From Micromonospora sp. AMSO31t (lineage in GTDB: Bacteria > Actinomycetota > Actinomycetes > Mycobacteriales > Micromonosporaceae), in assembly GCF_008868175.1 (NCBI RefSeq), contig NZ_WBKT01000020.1:1-59239 (forward strand): DNA of 59,239 nt, in the 5' to 3' direction. The notes under the pieces were generated by a model, which saw only the letters and a program-made list of their open reading frames with translations, was not told where the DNA came from and searched no databases. Of the stretch, positions 16,198 to 23,671 are shown in pieces. The first letter of the stretch is position 1; every line of letters begins with the position of its first letter. The translations under genes and the position numbers were made by a program.

Positions 16198-16776
16198 TTG
16201 CGCAAGCTCGTGTACTACGTCGCCAGCACCCTCGACGGCTTCATCGCCGCCCCCGACGGGTCCTACGACTTCCTCCCGCTGGAGCCCGACGTGGCGGCCC
16301 ACCTGACCGCCGAGTGGCCCCAGACCTTCCCCACCTTCACCCACGCCCAGTTCGGCGTCGCCTCGCCGCCGGCCGGCCGCTTCGACACCCTGCTCATGGG
16401 CCGGGCCACCTACGACCCGGCGCTGAAGCTCGGCGTCACCAGCCCCTACGCGCACCTCAAGCAGTACGTCTTCTCCCGCTCGCTGCCCCCGTCCGACGAC
16501 CCGCAGGTGGAGATCGTCGCCGGCGACCCGGTGGCCTTCGTCCGCGAGCTGAAGGGGCAACCCGGCGGCGACATCTGGCTCTGCGGCGGCGGGCAACTCG
16601 CCGGCCAGCTCCTCGACGAGGTCGACGAGCTGGTGGTCAAGCTCCACCCGACCCTGGCCGGCAGTGGCATCCCGCTGGCCGACCGGGGCTTCACGCCGAC
16701 CCGGTTCACCCTGACCGAGACCCGGCCGTTCGACAGCGGCCTGGTCATGCTCCGCTACACCGCCGGGCCGCGGTAA
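16198..16776 (+). CDS. Dihydrofolate reductase family protein (RibD C-terminal-like)
   Basis: A 192-residue member of the dihydrofolate reductase/RibD C-terminal fold. It contains VASTLDGFIAAPDG near the start, LLMGRATYDP around residue 68 and IWLCGGGQLAGQLL around residue 128, the usual NADPH-side motifs. Such proteins in actinomycetes are seldom true folate enzymes; the substrate is unknown. I chose TTG at 16198 because GGAG lies 5 nt upstream and the product then begins RKLVYYVASTLDG as in relatives. A longer reading from 16135 would run over the operator. The gene is probably repressed by the divergent TetR protein. Confidence 0.88.
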   Translation: MRKLVYYVASTLDGFIAAPDGSYDFLPLEPDVAAHLTAEWPQTFPTFTHAQFGVASPPAGRFDTLLMGRATYDPALKLGVTSPYAHLKQYVFSRSLPPSDDPQVEIVAGDPVAFVRELKGQPGGDIWLCGGGQLAGQLLDEVDELVVKLHPTLAGSGIPLADRGFTPTRFTLTETRPFDSGLVMLRYTAGPR

Positions 16777-16817
16777 TCGGGTTGCCGCGGCCGGGCGGGG
16801 TCGCGCACGGTGGGGCG

Positions 16818-17753
16818 GTGACCAGCCTGACGAAGAGCCGGATCCGCTGGAGCGACCTGCCCGCGCCCGTCCGCGCCGCCGTCGAGGAGATCCTCGGCGA
16901 CCGGGTGGTGGCCGCGGAGTCGCAGCACGGCGGCTTCTCCCCCGGCACCGCCGACCGGATCCGCACCGCCGGTGGCCGGCGGGCCTTCGTCAAGGCGGTC
17001 AGCCCGAGGCAGAACGACCGCAGCCCCACCCTGCACCGGGCCGAGGCGCGGATCGCCGCCGCGCTGCCGCCGGCCGCGCCCGCGCCCCGGCTGCTCGGCA
17101 GCCACGACGACGGCGACTGGATCGCGCTGGTCTTCAGCGACGTCGAGGGCCGCCACCCGGTCACCCCGTGGGACGCCGGCGAGCTGGCCGCCGCGCTGTC
17201 CACCCTGGAGGCGATGGCCGGGGTGCTCACCCCGGCCCCCGCCGCGGTGGTCACCACCGCGACCGACCAACTCGCGTACGACTTCGGCGGCTGGCGGCGG
17301 CTCGCCGACGACCCACCGGCCGACCTCGACCCGTGGGCGCGGACCCGGCTGCCCGAGCTGTACGCGGCCGCCGACCGGGGGCTGGCCGCGCTGGCCGGCG
17401 AGACCCTCTGCCACCTCGACATCCGGGCCGACAACCTGCTCATCGGCCCGGATGGCAGCGTCACCGTGGTCGACTGGCCGTGGGCCTGCCGCGGGCCGGC
17501 CTGGCTGGACAGCCTGCTGGTCCTGGTCAACGTGCAGGTGCACGGCGGTCACGACCCGGAGGCGCTGCTGTCCGCCCTGCCGCTCGCCGCCGGGGTGGAC
17601 CCGGCCGACCTGACCGGCGTGCTGGCCGGGTTCACCGGCTTCTTCCTGGACGGCGCCCGCCAGCCGCCCCCGCCGGGCATCCCGACCGTCCGGGCGTTCC
17701 AGCGTCTGCAGGGCGACGCGCTGCTGCCCTGGCTCGCCCGCCGGTTCGGCTGA
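16818..17753 (+). CDS. Aminoglycoside phosphotransferase family protein
   Basis: A 311-residue kinase-fold protein of the APH family. The catalytic loop CHLDIRADNLLI places the base at Asp201, and VVDWPWA near residue 220 supplies the magnesium-binding aspartate (DFG equivalent). The N-lobe has the lysine in AFVKAV. The family covers antibiotic kinases but also many housekeeping small-molecule kinases, and nothing here indicates a drug substrate. GTG at 16818 follows the reductase stop by 41 nt and may share its promoter. The long upstream frame is antisense or overlaps the reductase and was rejected. Confidence 0.88.
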   Translation: MTSLTKSRIRWSDLPAPVRAAVEEILGDRVVAAESQHGGFSPGTADRIRTAGGRRAFVKAVSPRQNDRSPTLHRAEARIAAALPPAAPAPRLLGSHDDGDWIALVFSDVEGRHPVTPWDAGELAAALSTLEAMAGVLTPAPAAVVTTATDQLAYDFGGWRRLADDPPADLDPWARTRLPELYAAADRGLAALAGETLCHLDIRADNLLIGPDGSVTVVDWPWACRGPAWLDSLLVLVNVQVHGGHDPEALLSALPLAAGVDPADLTGVLAGFTGFFLDGARQPPPPGIPTVRAFQRLQGDALLPWLARRFG

Positions 17754-17767
17754 CGATCAGGGCGGAG

Positions 17768-18568
17768 TCAGGTCCGTTCCGGGAGCTTCTCCTGCCGGGT
17801 CCAGCTCGTCCAGCCCCGCTCGCGCATCAGATCGCGCATCAGCCGGGCCCCGGGATGGGCCTCGTCGGCGAGCGCGTCGAGCAAGTCGTACGGCAGGTCG
17901 TCCGCCGGATCGCCCTGGCCGGCGGTCTCGCCCGCGGCGTAGGCCTCCTCGGACAGCTCCGCCATGATGTCGGCGGCCTCCTCCATGAGCCGGTGGGCGG
18001 CCTCCTCGGTCAGGCGTTCGCCGGGCGGGCCGCCCTCCACCAGCGTGGACAGGACCAGATAGAGCCGGACCATCCGCGGGTCCTCCAGCTGCGCGAACTT
18101 GGACGGCATCCACGCGCGGACCTGCTCCGGCCAGCGGGCCGCGACCAGGATCCACCCGTCCCGCTCGGCCTCCACGACGCGCTCGGACACCCCGATCTCC
18201 CGGAGCCGGTCGAGATAGGCGAGGACCTCCGGCGGGAGGCCGCCACTGTTTCCGGCGGCCAGCTGGGCGATCTGCTTGCGGCTGGTCTCCAGCCGGCTGA
18301 TGTCGTCGGACAGGCGGCCGTCGATGCGATGGATCGCCGCGGCGAAATCCGCCTCGTCCGCCCGCAGCAGCGCGGTGATCTCGGAGAGTGGCACCCCGGC
18401 GTCGGCCAGGGCGCGAATCTTCAGGAGGGCGACGACGGCACTCGCGCCGTACCGCCGGTAGCCGGACGCGTCGCGCTCCGGCTCCGGCAGCAGGCCGATC
18501 TGGTGGTAGTGCCGCACCGCCCGCACGGTGACACCGGCGTACGACGCCAGTTGCCCGATCGTCAGCAT
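17768..18568 (-). CDS. MerR-family transcriptional regulator
   Basis: A 266-residue regulator. Residues 1-70 are a MerR winged helix (LTIGQLASYAGVTVRAVRHY ... GYRRYGASAVVALLKIRALADAGVPL), followed by a helical dimer segment (LSDDISRLETSRKQIAQLAAG). A ~160-residue C-terminal domain is rich in acidic and aromatic residues and could bind a small molecule; it is not a metal-binding tail, as no Cys cluster is present. ATG at 18568. It is convergent with the phosphotransferase gene and its target is unknown. Operator sites between -35 and -10 elements would be expected but are not obvious here. Confidence 0.9.
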   Translation of the reverse strand: MLTIGQLASYAGVTVRAVRHYHQIGLLPEPERDASGYRRYGASAVVALLKIRALADAGVPLSEITALLRADEADFAAAIHRIDGRLSDDISRLETSRKQIAQLAAGNSGGLPPEVLAYLDRLREIGVSERVVEAERDGWILVAARWPEQVRAWMPSKFAQLEDPRMVRLYLVLSTLVEGGPPGERLTEEAAHRLMEEAADIMAELSEEAYAAGETAGQGDPADDLPYDLLDALADEAHPGARLMRDLMRERGWTSWTRQEKLPERT

Positions 18569-18648
18569 GCCCCTGATCCTGCCCTGCTCAGGAGAGCGTG
18601 CGCCGCTGGTTCATGCCGCCAGCATGGCGGGTTGACGCTGCGTCAGGG

Positions 18649-18840
18649 TCAAGCCGCCCGCTTCGCGAAGACCACGAAAGCGCGCCACGTCTGCGGGGTG
18701 AAGGTGAGCACCGGACCAGCCGGGTCCTTGCTGTCCCGCACGCCTACCACCCCCGGCAGGTTGTCGGCCACCTCGACGCAGGCGCCACCGTTCGACCCCG
18801 AGCGGGTCGACTTACGCCATCGGACACCGGTCAGATCCAT
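18649..18840 (-). CDS. DUF397 domain-containing protein
   Basis: A 63-residue DUF397 protein with the standard motifs WRKSTRSGSNGGACVEVAD and VRDSKDPAGPVLTF, followed by WRAFVVFAK. These small actinobacterial proteins are encoded next to XRE/DUF5753 regulators, and several such pairs influence development and antibiotic production in Streptomyces. The start at 18840 overlaps the end of the XRE gene by 10 nt, indicating coupled translation. Whether it modulates the regulator directly is not shown by the sequence. Confidence 0.92.
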   Translation of the reverse strand: MDLTGVRWRKSTRSGSNGGACVEVADNLPGVVGVRDSKDPAGPVLTFTPQTWRAFVVFAKRAA

Positions 18841-19634
18841 GATCGCGCCGCCTCCTTGATGAGGTCGAGGGACTGTCGGCGGGACAGGGCTTCTCCACGC
18901 ACCGCCTCCCAGTGCCGATGCACGATAGCGATGTCCTCGGTCTGGTGCATCACCTGCGCGCGGACCTGCTGGTCGAGATACGCGACCACCGAGCCATCGC
19001 TCAGGCTGGCAAGGATGAAGCCGCCCTGCAACGCAGGGTAGAGCCCGGCTTCTTCGGGCACCACCAGGATCTGCACGTGTGGCAGCTCAGCCATCTTCAC
19101 CAGGTGGGCGAGCTGCTGGCCCATCAGGGATGCGTGCCCCTGGAGCGGCCGACGGAGCACCATGACATCAAGGACGGCGACGAGCGGACACGGATGCTGC
19201 TCCCGGGTGAGGATGGCCTGCCGTCCGAGTCGGGAACCGACCCGCTGTTCGATCTCCTCGGCAAGAAGCATGCTCTCCGCCAGCGTCATCCGCGCGTATG
19301 CCTCGGTCTGGAGGATGCCGGGAACGTAGGCCGGCTCGTACCAGCGCAACAGGTTGGCGGTCCGTTCATCGTCGATCCATGGACGCATCCATGGCGGGGC
19401 TCCCTGGACCAGCGAGGCGTGCCGGAGCAGTCGGTCGAACATGCCACCCGTGGCCAACGCCTGGTCCATCGCGGCCAGGTAGTCGGCCTTCGGTGCGCGT
19501 TGGCCGGTCTCCACACCCGAAACATGGGATGCGGAGTAGTTGATGCGGCGCGCCAGGTCCTCCTGGCTGAGGCCGGCTCGGAGGCGAGCCTGTCGCAGCT
19601 CACCGGCGATGAAGTCCCACCACGACCCGCCCAT
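18831..19634 (-). CDS. XRE-family regulator with DUF5753 ligand domain
   Basis: A 267-residue DNA-binding regulator of the XRE/DUF5753 type (WhiJ-like layout). The helix-turn-helix is LRAGLSQEDLARRINYSASHVSGVETG at roughly residues 14-40. The DUF5753 domain follows, with YEPAYVPGILQTEAYAR and the C-terminal VAYLDQQ block. ATG at 19634 has AAAGGGAG just upstream; a TTG seven codons earlier (19655) is an alternative. Together with the overlapping DUF397 gene it forms the usual two-gene unit; no AbaA-like kinase or extra small partner is nearby. Confidence 0.92.
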   Translation of the reverse strand: MGGSWWDFIAGELRQARLRAGLSQEDLARRINYSASHVSGVETGQRAPKADYLAAMDQALATGGMFDRLLRHASLVQGAPPWMRPWIDDERTANLLRWYEPAYVPGILQTEAYARMTLAESMLLAEEIEQRVGSRLGRQAILTREQHPCPLVAVLDVMVLRRPLQGHASLMGQQLAHLVKMAELPHVQILVVPEEAGLYPALQGGFILASLSDGSVVAYLDQQVRAQVMHQTEDIAIVHRHWEAVRGEALSRRQSLDLIKEAARSWI

Positions 19635-19768
19635 GTTCTCCCTTTCTCCGCCCAATTGCGCGCCCGGCCTCCCACGGCCTCCCGCGCCGGGTTCCGGCCC
19701 TGCTCAGCAGCTATCCAGGCCGGCCGAATGCCTTCCGAGCGTAGTGCCGTCCTCAACAGACTGTCACC

Positions 19769-19795
19769 GGTGGGCCGCCTCCCGTCCGGCCCACC
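19769..19795. other. Inverted repeat upstream of the frameshifted gene
   Basis: GGTGGGCCG at 19769-19777 pairs perfectly with CGGCCCACC at 19787-19795 across a 9-nt loop. It sits in the 231-nt gap between the divergent XRE gene and the frameshifted gene, so it may be an operator or leader hairpin rather than a terminator. Confidence 0.35.
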
Positions 19796-19865
19796 GTGGG
19801 GTCGCCCCCGAGTCCCCGATGCAGGGGCGGCCCCGACCCCGGACTCCGTGACAAGGAAGGTCGTG

Positions 19866-20196
19866 ATGAGGGGCGCCATGCTTCCCGTACCCCGGCTCGG
19901 GCCGCACCCGGACCGGCCGCGCGCCTACCCGCCGAGCCGGCCGCCGCACCTGCCGCTCCGGCCGCTGTGGCTGTGCCGGGCCTGCGGGTCGCCGTGGCCG
20001 TGCGCCCAGGCCCGGCTGCTGCTCAAGGTCGAGTACGCGGATCACCCGGTTCGACCTGGCCGTCTACCTGTCCGGGCTCTACCACGAGGCGACCCACGAC
20101 CTGTTCCGGCTCAACCCGGACGACGGGCCCACGCCCCGGGATCTGTTCGAACGGTTCGTGGCCTGGGGGCCGTACCGGTGGGGCGTGGTCGAATGA
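19866..20196 (+). pseudogene. Small conserved actinobacterial gene interrupted by a frameshift
   Basis: The first part, from ATG 19866 (AAGGAAGG 5 nt upstream), reads a Pro/Arg-rich start and LWLCRACGSPWPCAQARLLL, then leaves sense after EYA at about 20036. Sense resumes one frame over from about 20038 with RITRFDLAVYLSGLYHEA and runs through DGPTPRDLFERFVAWGPYR to TGA at 20194-20196. The two halves match one small actinobacterial family with a C-R-x-C-x2-x-W-P-C motif, often labelled flavin reductase without evidence. One extra base or two missing bases near 20036-20040 explains the break. It may be a true pseudogene or a sequence error. Confidence 0.75.
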
Positions 20197-20250
20197 CCGC
20201 CTCAACCATCGGCCGGGTGGGCGGCGTTCCTAGAGGGCGAGGGGGTGGGC

Positions 20251-20754
20251 ATGTCGGAGACGTTCCACGAGTTCGTGGTGCAGCGGTCGCCCGCGCTGTC
20301 GCGGACCGCGTACCTGCTGACCGGGGACCACCAGCACGCCGAGGATCTGTTGCAGAGCGCGCTGGCCCGGACGTACCGGCACTGGCGGCGGATCCACGAC
20401 GGGGACCCGGAGGCGTACGTGCGCCGGGTCATGTACCACCAGCAGGTCTCGTGGTGGCGCCGGCGGCGGCTCGCGGAACGGCTGGACGCGACGCCGGTCG
20501 AGCGGGGCGGCGGCGACCACACCGAGAACACGGCGCTGCGGCTCAGCGTGGTGGCCGCGCTGCGCCGGCTGACCGCCCGGCAACGGGCCGTGGTGGTGCT
20601 CCGCTACTACGAGGACCTGACCGAGGCGCAGGTGGCCGAGGTGCTGGGCTGCTCGGTGGGCACGGTGAAGCGGCACGGGCACGACGCCGTGCGCCGGCTC
20701 CGCCAGCTCATCCCCGACCTGTGGGAGGCCACGCCGGAGAGGAGCGGGCGATGA
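20251..20754 (+). CDS. ECF RNA polymerase sigma factor, SigE family
   Basis: A 167-residue extracytoplasmic-function sigma factor. Region 2 spans LSRTAYLLTGDHQHAEDLLQ to VRRVMYHQQVSWWRRRR (residues 15-75). Region 4 spans LRRLTARQRAVVVLRYYEDL to VGTVKRHGHDAVRRLRQL, with the recognition helix near residue 135. ATG at 20251 has GAGGGGG 5 nt upstream; GTG at 20245 is possible. Its stop overlaps the next start as ATGA, so a fixed ratio with the membrane partner is expected. In this SigE group the co-encoded protein often takes the anti-sigma role (inference). Confidence 0.93.
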   Translation: MSETFHEFVVQRSPALSRTAYLLTGDHQHAEDLLQSALARTYRHWRRIHDGDPEAYVRRVMYHQQVSWWRRRRLAERLDATPVERGGGDHTENTALRLSVVAALRRLTARQRAVVVLRYYEDLTEAQVAEVLGCSVGTVKRHGHDAVRRLRQLIPDLWEATPERSGR

Positions 20755-22133
20755 GCGTACGGCTGCGGGAGGCGCTGCGGGAGGCGGCGGCCGAGGTGCC
20801 CGCGTACCCGGTGCACGACCGGGCGGTGCGGACCGCGCGGCGCACCCGGCGGCGGATGGCGGCGGCCGTCGCGGCGGTGCTGGTGCTGGTGGCGCTCGTG
20901 CCACTGGCGGTGGGCGGTGGCGGGCGGCCGGCGCCGGCCCCGGCCGGGGTGGACGGCCCGGCGCTGCCGGACCGGATCGGGCTGCCGGGGTTCGGCGCGC
21001 TGCGGGCCACCGACCGGCCCCGGCTCGGCCCGGCGTCGGTCGTGTTCAGCGGGCAGGCGCGCGGGCTCACCGGGTTGATCGACGAGGACGGCACCGTGGG
21101 CATCGTCGCCGCCGAGGCCGACCGCTACCGGACCTGGACGGTCGGCTTCGAGGCGCCGGCCGGTGAGCAGGTGCTGCTCTCCCCCGACGGGCGGCGGATC
21201 GCCGTGCCGGCCGGGTCGCCCGAGCACCCCGGGATCGACCTGGTCGACCTGGTGGACGGGACGGTCCGGCGGCTGCCCAGCCCCAGGCAGGGCAGCACGC
21301 TGACCGAGCCGGCCGGGTGGGCACCCGACGGGACGGCGCTGGTGGTCCGGGACATCACGCCGACCAACCCGGAGGGCAGCACCTACGCCAACACGCTGAG
21401 CCTGGTGCGGCTCGACACCGGCCGGGCGGTTCGCCTGCTGGAGGTGGAGCAACTGCCGGTCTTCGGCACCCCGGTCGCGTTCACGGCCGACGGGTCCCGG
21501 CTGGCCTACCAGGTCGGCGACAAGGTGCTCGTGTCCAGTGCCGACGGGCGGAGCATCTCCTCCTTCCCGCTGCCGCCGCAGAGCGGGCTGGCCGGCAAGG
21601 GAGCCTGGCTGCCGGACGGGACGCTGGCGCTGGTCAGCCACGACCCGGGCACCGACCGGTGGCGGCTGCGTCGGGTCGACACGACCGGGAAGGACCTCGG
21701 CGCCCCGGCGCTGCCCGCCGTCGCGGGCGTCACCACGATCCGGCTGCTCGGCTGGCAGGCGGACGGAACCGCGGTGGTGGTGGCGTACCGGCCCGAGCCG
21801 AACTCCCCGACCTCCTTCGACGGCACGCTGGAGATGGACCAGCGGACCGCGTACGGGAACGTGCGGACGGTCCGGGTGCTGGGCCTCGCGCCGGGGGCCG
21901 CCGCGCCGACCACCCTGCTCACCGCCCCGGACCAGGTGCTCGCCATCGACGTGGCGGACGCGGTGGTCCGCGCCGGGCGGGTCCGCGCGGCGGATCCACC
22001 GGCGGGACCGGGCGGCCGGTTCTGGTGGGCGGCCGGGGCCGTGGTGCTGGTGGTCGGCGGCCTGCTGGCCGGGCGGCTGCTCCGGCGGGGACGCGCCCGC
22101 CGCATCACCCGGGGGCGCGCACCTCGTGGGTGA
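20751..22133 (+). CDS. Membrane protein with beta-propeller (WD40-like) extracellular domain
   Basis: 460 residues. The N-terminal ~45 residues are soluble and charged, followed by a hydrophobic helix (AAAVAAVLVLVALVPLAVG), a long extracytoplasmic domain of repeated beta segments such as LLSPDGRRIAVPAG, GWAPDGTALVV and FTADGSRLAYQVG, and a second membrane helix WWAAGAVVLVVGGLLAG close to the C-terminus with a basic tail. The repeated x-x-D-G-x-x-[IVL] pattern is that of WD40/TolB-type propellers. Translational coupling to the sigma gene and the short cytoplasmic head suggest a sensor/anti-sigma function, although no zinc-binding anti-sigma motif (H-x3-C-x2-C) is visible. Confidence 0.8.
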   Translation: MSVRLREALREAAAEVPAYPVHDRAVRTARRTRRRMAAAVAAVLVLVALVPLAVGGGGRPAPAPAGVDGPALPDRIGLPGFGALRATDRPRLGPASVVFSGQARGLTGLIDEDGTVGIVAAEADRYRTWTVGFEAPAGEQVLLSPDGRRIAVPAGSPEHPGIDLVDLVDGTVRRLPSPRQGSTLTEPAGWAPDGTALVVRDITPTNPEGSTYANTLSLVRLDTGRAVRLLEVEQLPVFGTPVAFTADGSRLAYQVGDKVLVSSADGRSISSFPLPPQSGLAGKGAWLPDGTLALVSHDPGTDRWRLRRVDTTGKDLGAPALPAVAGVTTIRLLGWQADGTAVVVAYRPEPNSPTSFDGTLEMDQRTAYGNVRTVRVLGLAPGAAAPTTLLTAPDQVLAIDVADAVVRAGRVRAADPPAGPGGRFWWAAGAVVLVVGGLLAGRLLRRGRARRITRGRAPRG

Positions 22134-22902
22134 GGAAGGGCAGCACCGCCGCGGGCAGGGCCGATGAGCCGACGATGTCGTAGTGGGTCAGCCCGGGCAG
22201 CACGGCCAACCGGGACGCGGGCCGGTCGGTGCCGTCCCCGCCGGCGTCCCGGTGGCCGCCGCCGAGCAGCCCGAAGAACTCGGCCACGTGGCGGACCGGG
22301 ATCGAGTCGGCGTCGGCGAAGACCAGCAGCACCGGCATGGGCAGGGCGGCCACCTCGGCCGACCAGTCGTACTCGCGGCGCAGCAGCTCGCCGGTCTTCG
22401 CCCAGAGCGCCGGCCAGTCCTGCGGGCGGGGGGCGACCCGCGCGTAAAGCTGGTGCGGCGGGGTGCCGCGCATCTGCTCGGCGACCCGCTCGTCCTGGGC
22501 GGCCATGGCGGCCAGCACCTCCGGGTACCAGCCCTGCCGCCGGCACGGCGTGGAGACCAGCACGAGGCGGCGGACCAGGGCCGGGTGCTGGATGGCGGCG
22601 CGCAGGGCCACCCCGCCGCCGAGCGAGTAGCCCAGCACGTCGGCCGGCGGCAGGTCGAGGTGCCGCAGCAGGGCGGCGAGGTCGTCGGCCATCGCCTCGT
22701 AGCGCAGCGGCCGGTCCACGTCGGCGGTGCGTCCGTGGCCCTGGAGGTCGACGGCGACGACCTGCCGGCGCGTGGTCAGGTCGGGAACGATCGGGGCGAA
22801 CATCTCCGTCGACCCGTACCCGCCGTGGAGCAGGACGAGCGGCCGGCCCGTCCCGTGCATCTCGTACCAGAGCCGCACCCCGTTGACGTCCGCGTAACTC
22901 AC
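22105..22902 (-). CDS. Alpha/beta hydrolase
   Basis: A 265-residue alpha/beta-fold hydrolase. The oxyanion segment VLLHGGYGS is near residue 24, the nucleophile elbow GYSLGG near residue 91, the acid in LLVFADADS near residue 197 and the catalytic histidine in LPGLTHYDI near residue 241. The substrate is unknown; esters or lactones are typical. The GTG start at 22902 gives SYADVNGVRLWYEMHG, as in many relatives. Its 3' end overlaps the 3' end of the convergent propeller gene by 29 nt. Confidence 0.92.
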   Translation of the reverse strand: MSYADVNGVRLWYEMHGTGRPLVLLHGGYGSTEMFAPIVPDLTTRRQVVAVDLQGHGRTADVDRPLRYEAMADDLAALLRHLDLPPADVLGYSLGGGVALRAAIQHPALVRRLVLVSTPCRRQGWYPEVLAAMAAQDERVAEQMRGTPPHQLYARVAPRPQDWPALWAKTGELLRREYDWSAEVAALPMPVLLVFADADSIPVRHVAEFFGLLGGGHRDAGGDGTDRPASRLAVLPGLTHYDIVGSSALPAAVLPFLTHEVRAPG

Positions 22903-22967
22903 GCCCGGTTCAACGACGACCGGCCCGGCCGCGGGTCGCCCCCGCCGCCGGGCCGGTCGCTCCGGTG

Positions 22968-23450
22968 TTACTCGGCGACGTACCGGTGCAGCAGCCCCTC
23001 GTCACTGTCGACGGTGCCGTCCCGGCGCAGGCCGGCCTTCTCCAGCACCCGGACGGACGGCACGTTGGCCGGGTCGACGGTGGCGAAGACCTCCGTCACC
23101 CCGGGGAGGGCGCGGGCGTACGCGACCAGCGCGCGGACCGCCTCGGTGACGTAGCCCCGGCAGCGCCGGGACTCGACGATGCCGTAGCCGAACTCGATGG
23201 CACCGTCGGTGGGCGGCCACTTCAGCCCGATGGCGCCCACGGTGAGGCCGGTCTCCCGCTCGATGATGAGCCGGTGGCCGTGCGGCTGGTCCGGGTTGCC
23301 GGCGATGATCCCGGCGATCATCCGTTCGCCGTCGGCCGGGTAGTCCGGCGCCCAGTGCGGGCGCCGCTCTCCGGCGACGACGGCGGCGGCCTCGTCGGCC
23401 GGCCAGGGGCGCAGCACGAGACGGTCGGTGGTCAGGTCAAGAGTGGACAA
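22968..23450 (-). CDS. GNAT-family N-acetyltransferase (RimJ/RimL type)
   Basis: A 160-residue acetyltransferase. It opens with LTTDRLVLRPWPADEA, typical of the RimJ/RimL subgroup, and has the acetyl-CoA pyrophosphate-binding segment RRCRGYVTEAVRAL near residue 94, followed by VFATVDPANVPSVRVLEKAGL, the closing motif of that subgroup. The acceptor is unknown. It uses a TTG start at 23450 with TTGGAG 7 nt upstream. A 17-codon open frame and a hairpin lie directly upstream. Confidence 0.9.
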   Translation of the reverse strand: MSTLDLTTDRLVLRPWPADEAAAVVAGERRPHWAPDYPADGERMIAGIIAGNPDQPHGHRLIIERETGLTVGAIGLKWPPTDGAIEFGYGIVESRRCRGYVTEAVRALVAYARALPGVTEVFATVDPANVPSVRVLEKAGLRRDGTVDSDEGLLHRYVAE

Positions 23451-23477
23451 CGCGAATCTCCAAGGTCGTGGAGTGAC

Positions 23478-23510
23478 CCGGGTCGCGGTCGATCAGCGCG
23501 CGCGACCCGG
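23478..23510 (-). other. Hairpin in the leader of the GNAT gene
   Basis: CCGGGTCGCG at 23478-23487 is an exact inverted repeat of CGCGACCCGG at 23501-23510. On the minus strand it follows TTTTT and ends 27 nt before the TTG start, and it overlaps the 3' end of the small upstream frame at 23493-23546. Confidence 0.4.
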
Positions 23511-23546
23511 AAAAAGGCATGGCAGGGGAAGCTCATGGCAATCCAT
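23493..23546 (-). other. Possible 17-codon upstream reading frame (leader peptide)
   Basis: ATG at 23546, with GGGGGATGAGG a few bases upstream, opens a frame reading MDCHELPLPCLFPGRAR and ending with TGA inside the downstream hairpin. The ribosome binding site is better than that of many real genes here. Expression is unproven and the frame could be chance. Confidence 0.3.
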
Positions 23547-23614
23547 GGCCTCATCCCCCTGCGCCCACGACGGTCGCGTGTCCGCGCCCCGGCACTCTAA
23601 CCCATGATCGGGAT

Positions 23615-23663
23615 ACGCCGCGCCCCCGTTGCCTCGGGCCAACGGGCAACGGGGGCGCGGCGT
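23615..23663 (-). terminator. Strong hairpin terminator of the NCS2 permease gene
   Basis: Arms of 19 nt at 23615-23633 and 23645-23663 pair without a mismatch around an 11-nt loop. The stem begins 8 nt past the permease stop, in the position of an intrinsic terminator; no T-tract is present. Confidence 0.8.
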
Positions 23664-23671
23664 GGAACCGG

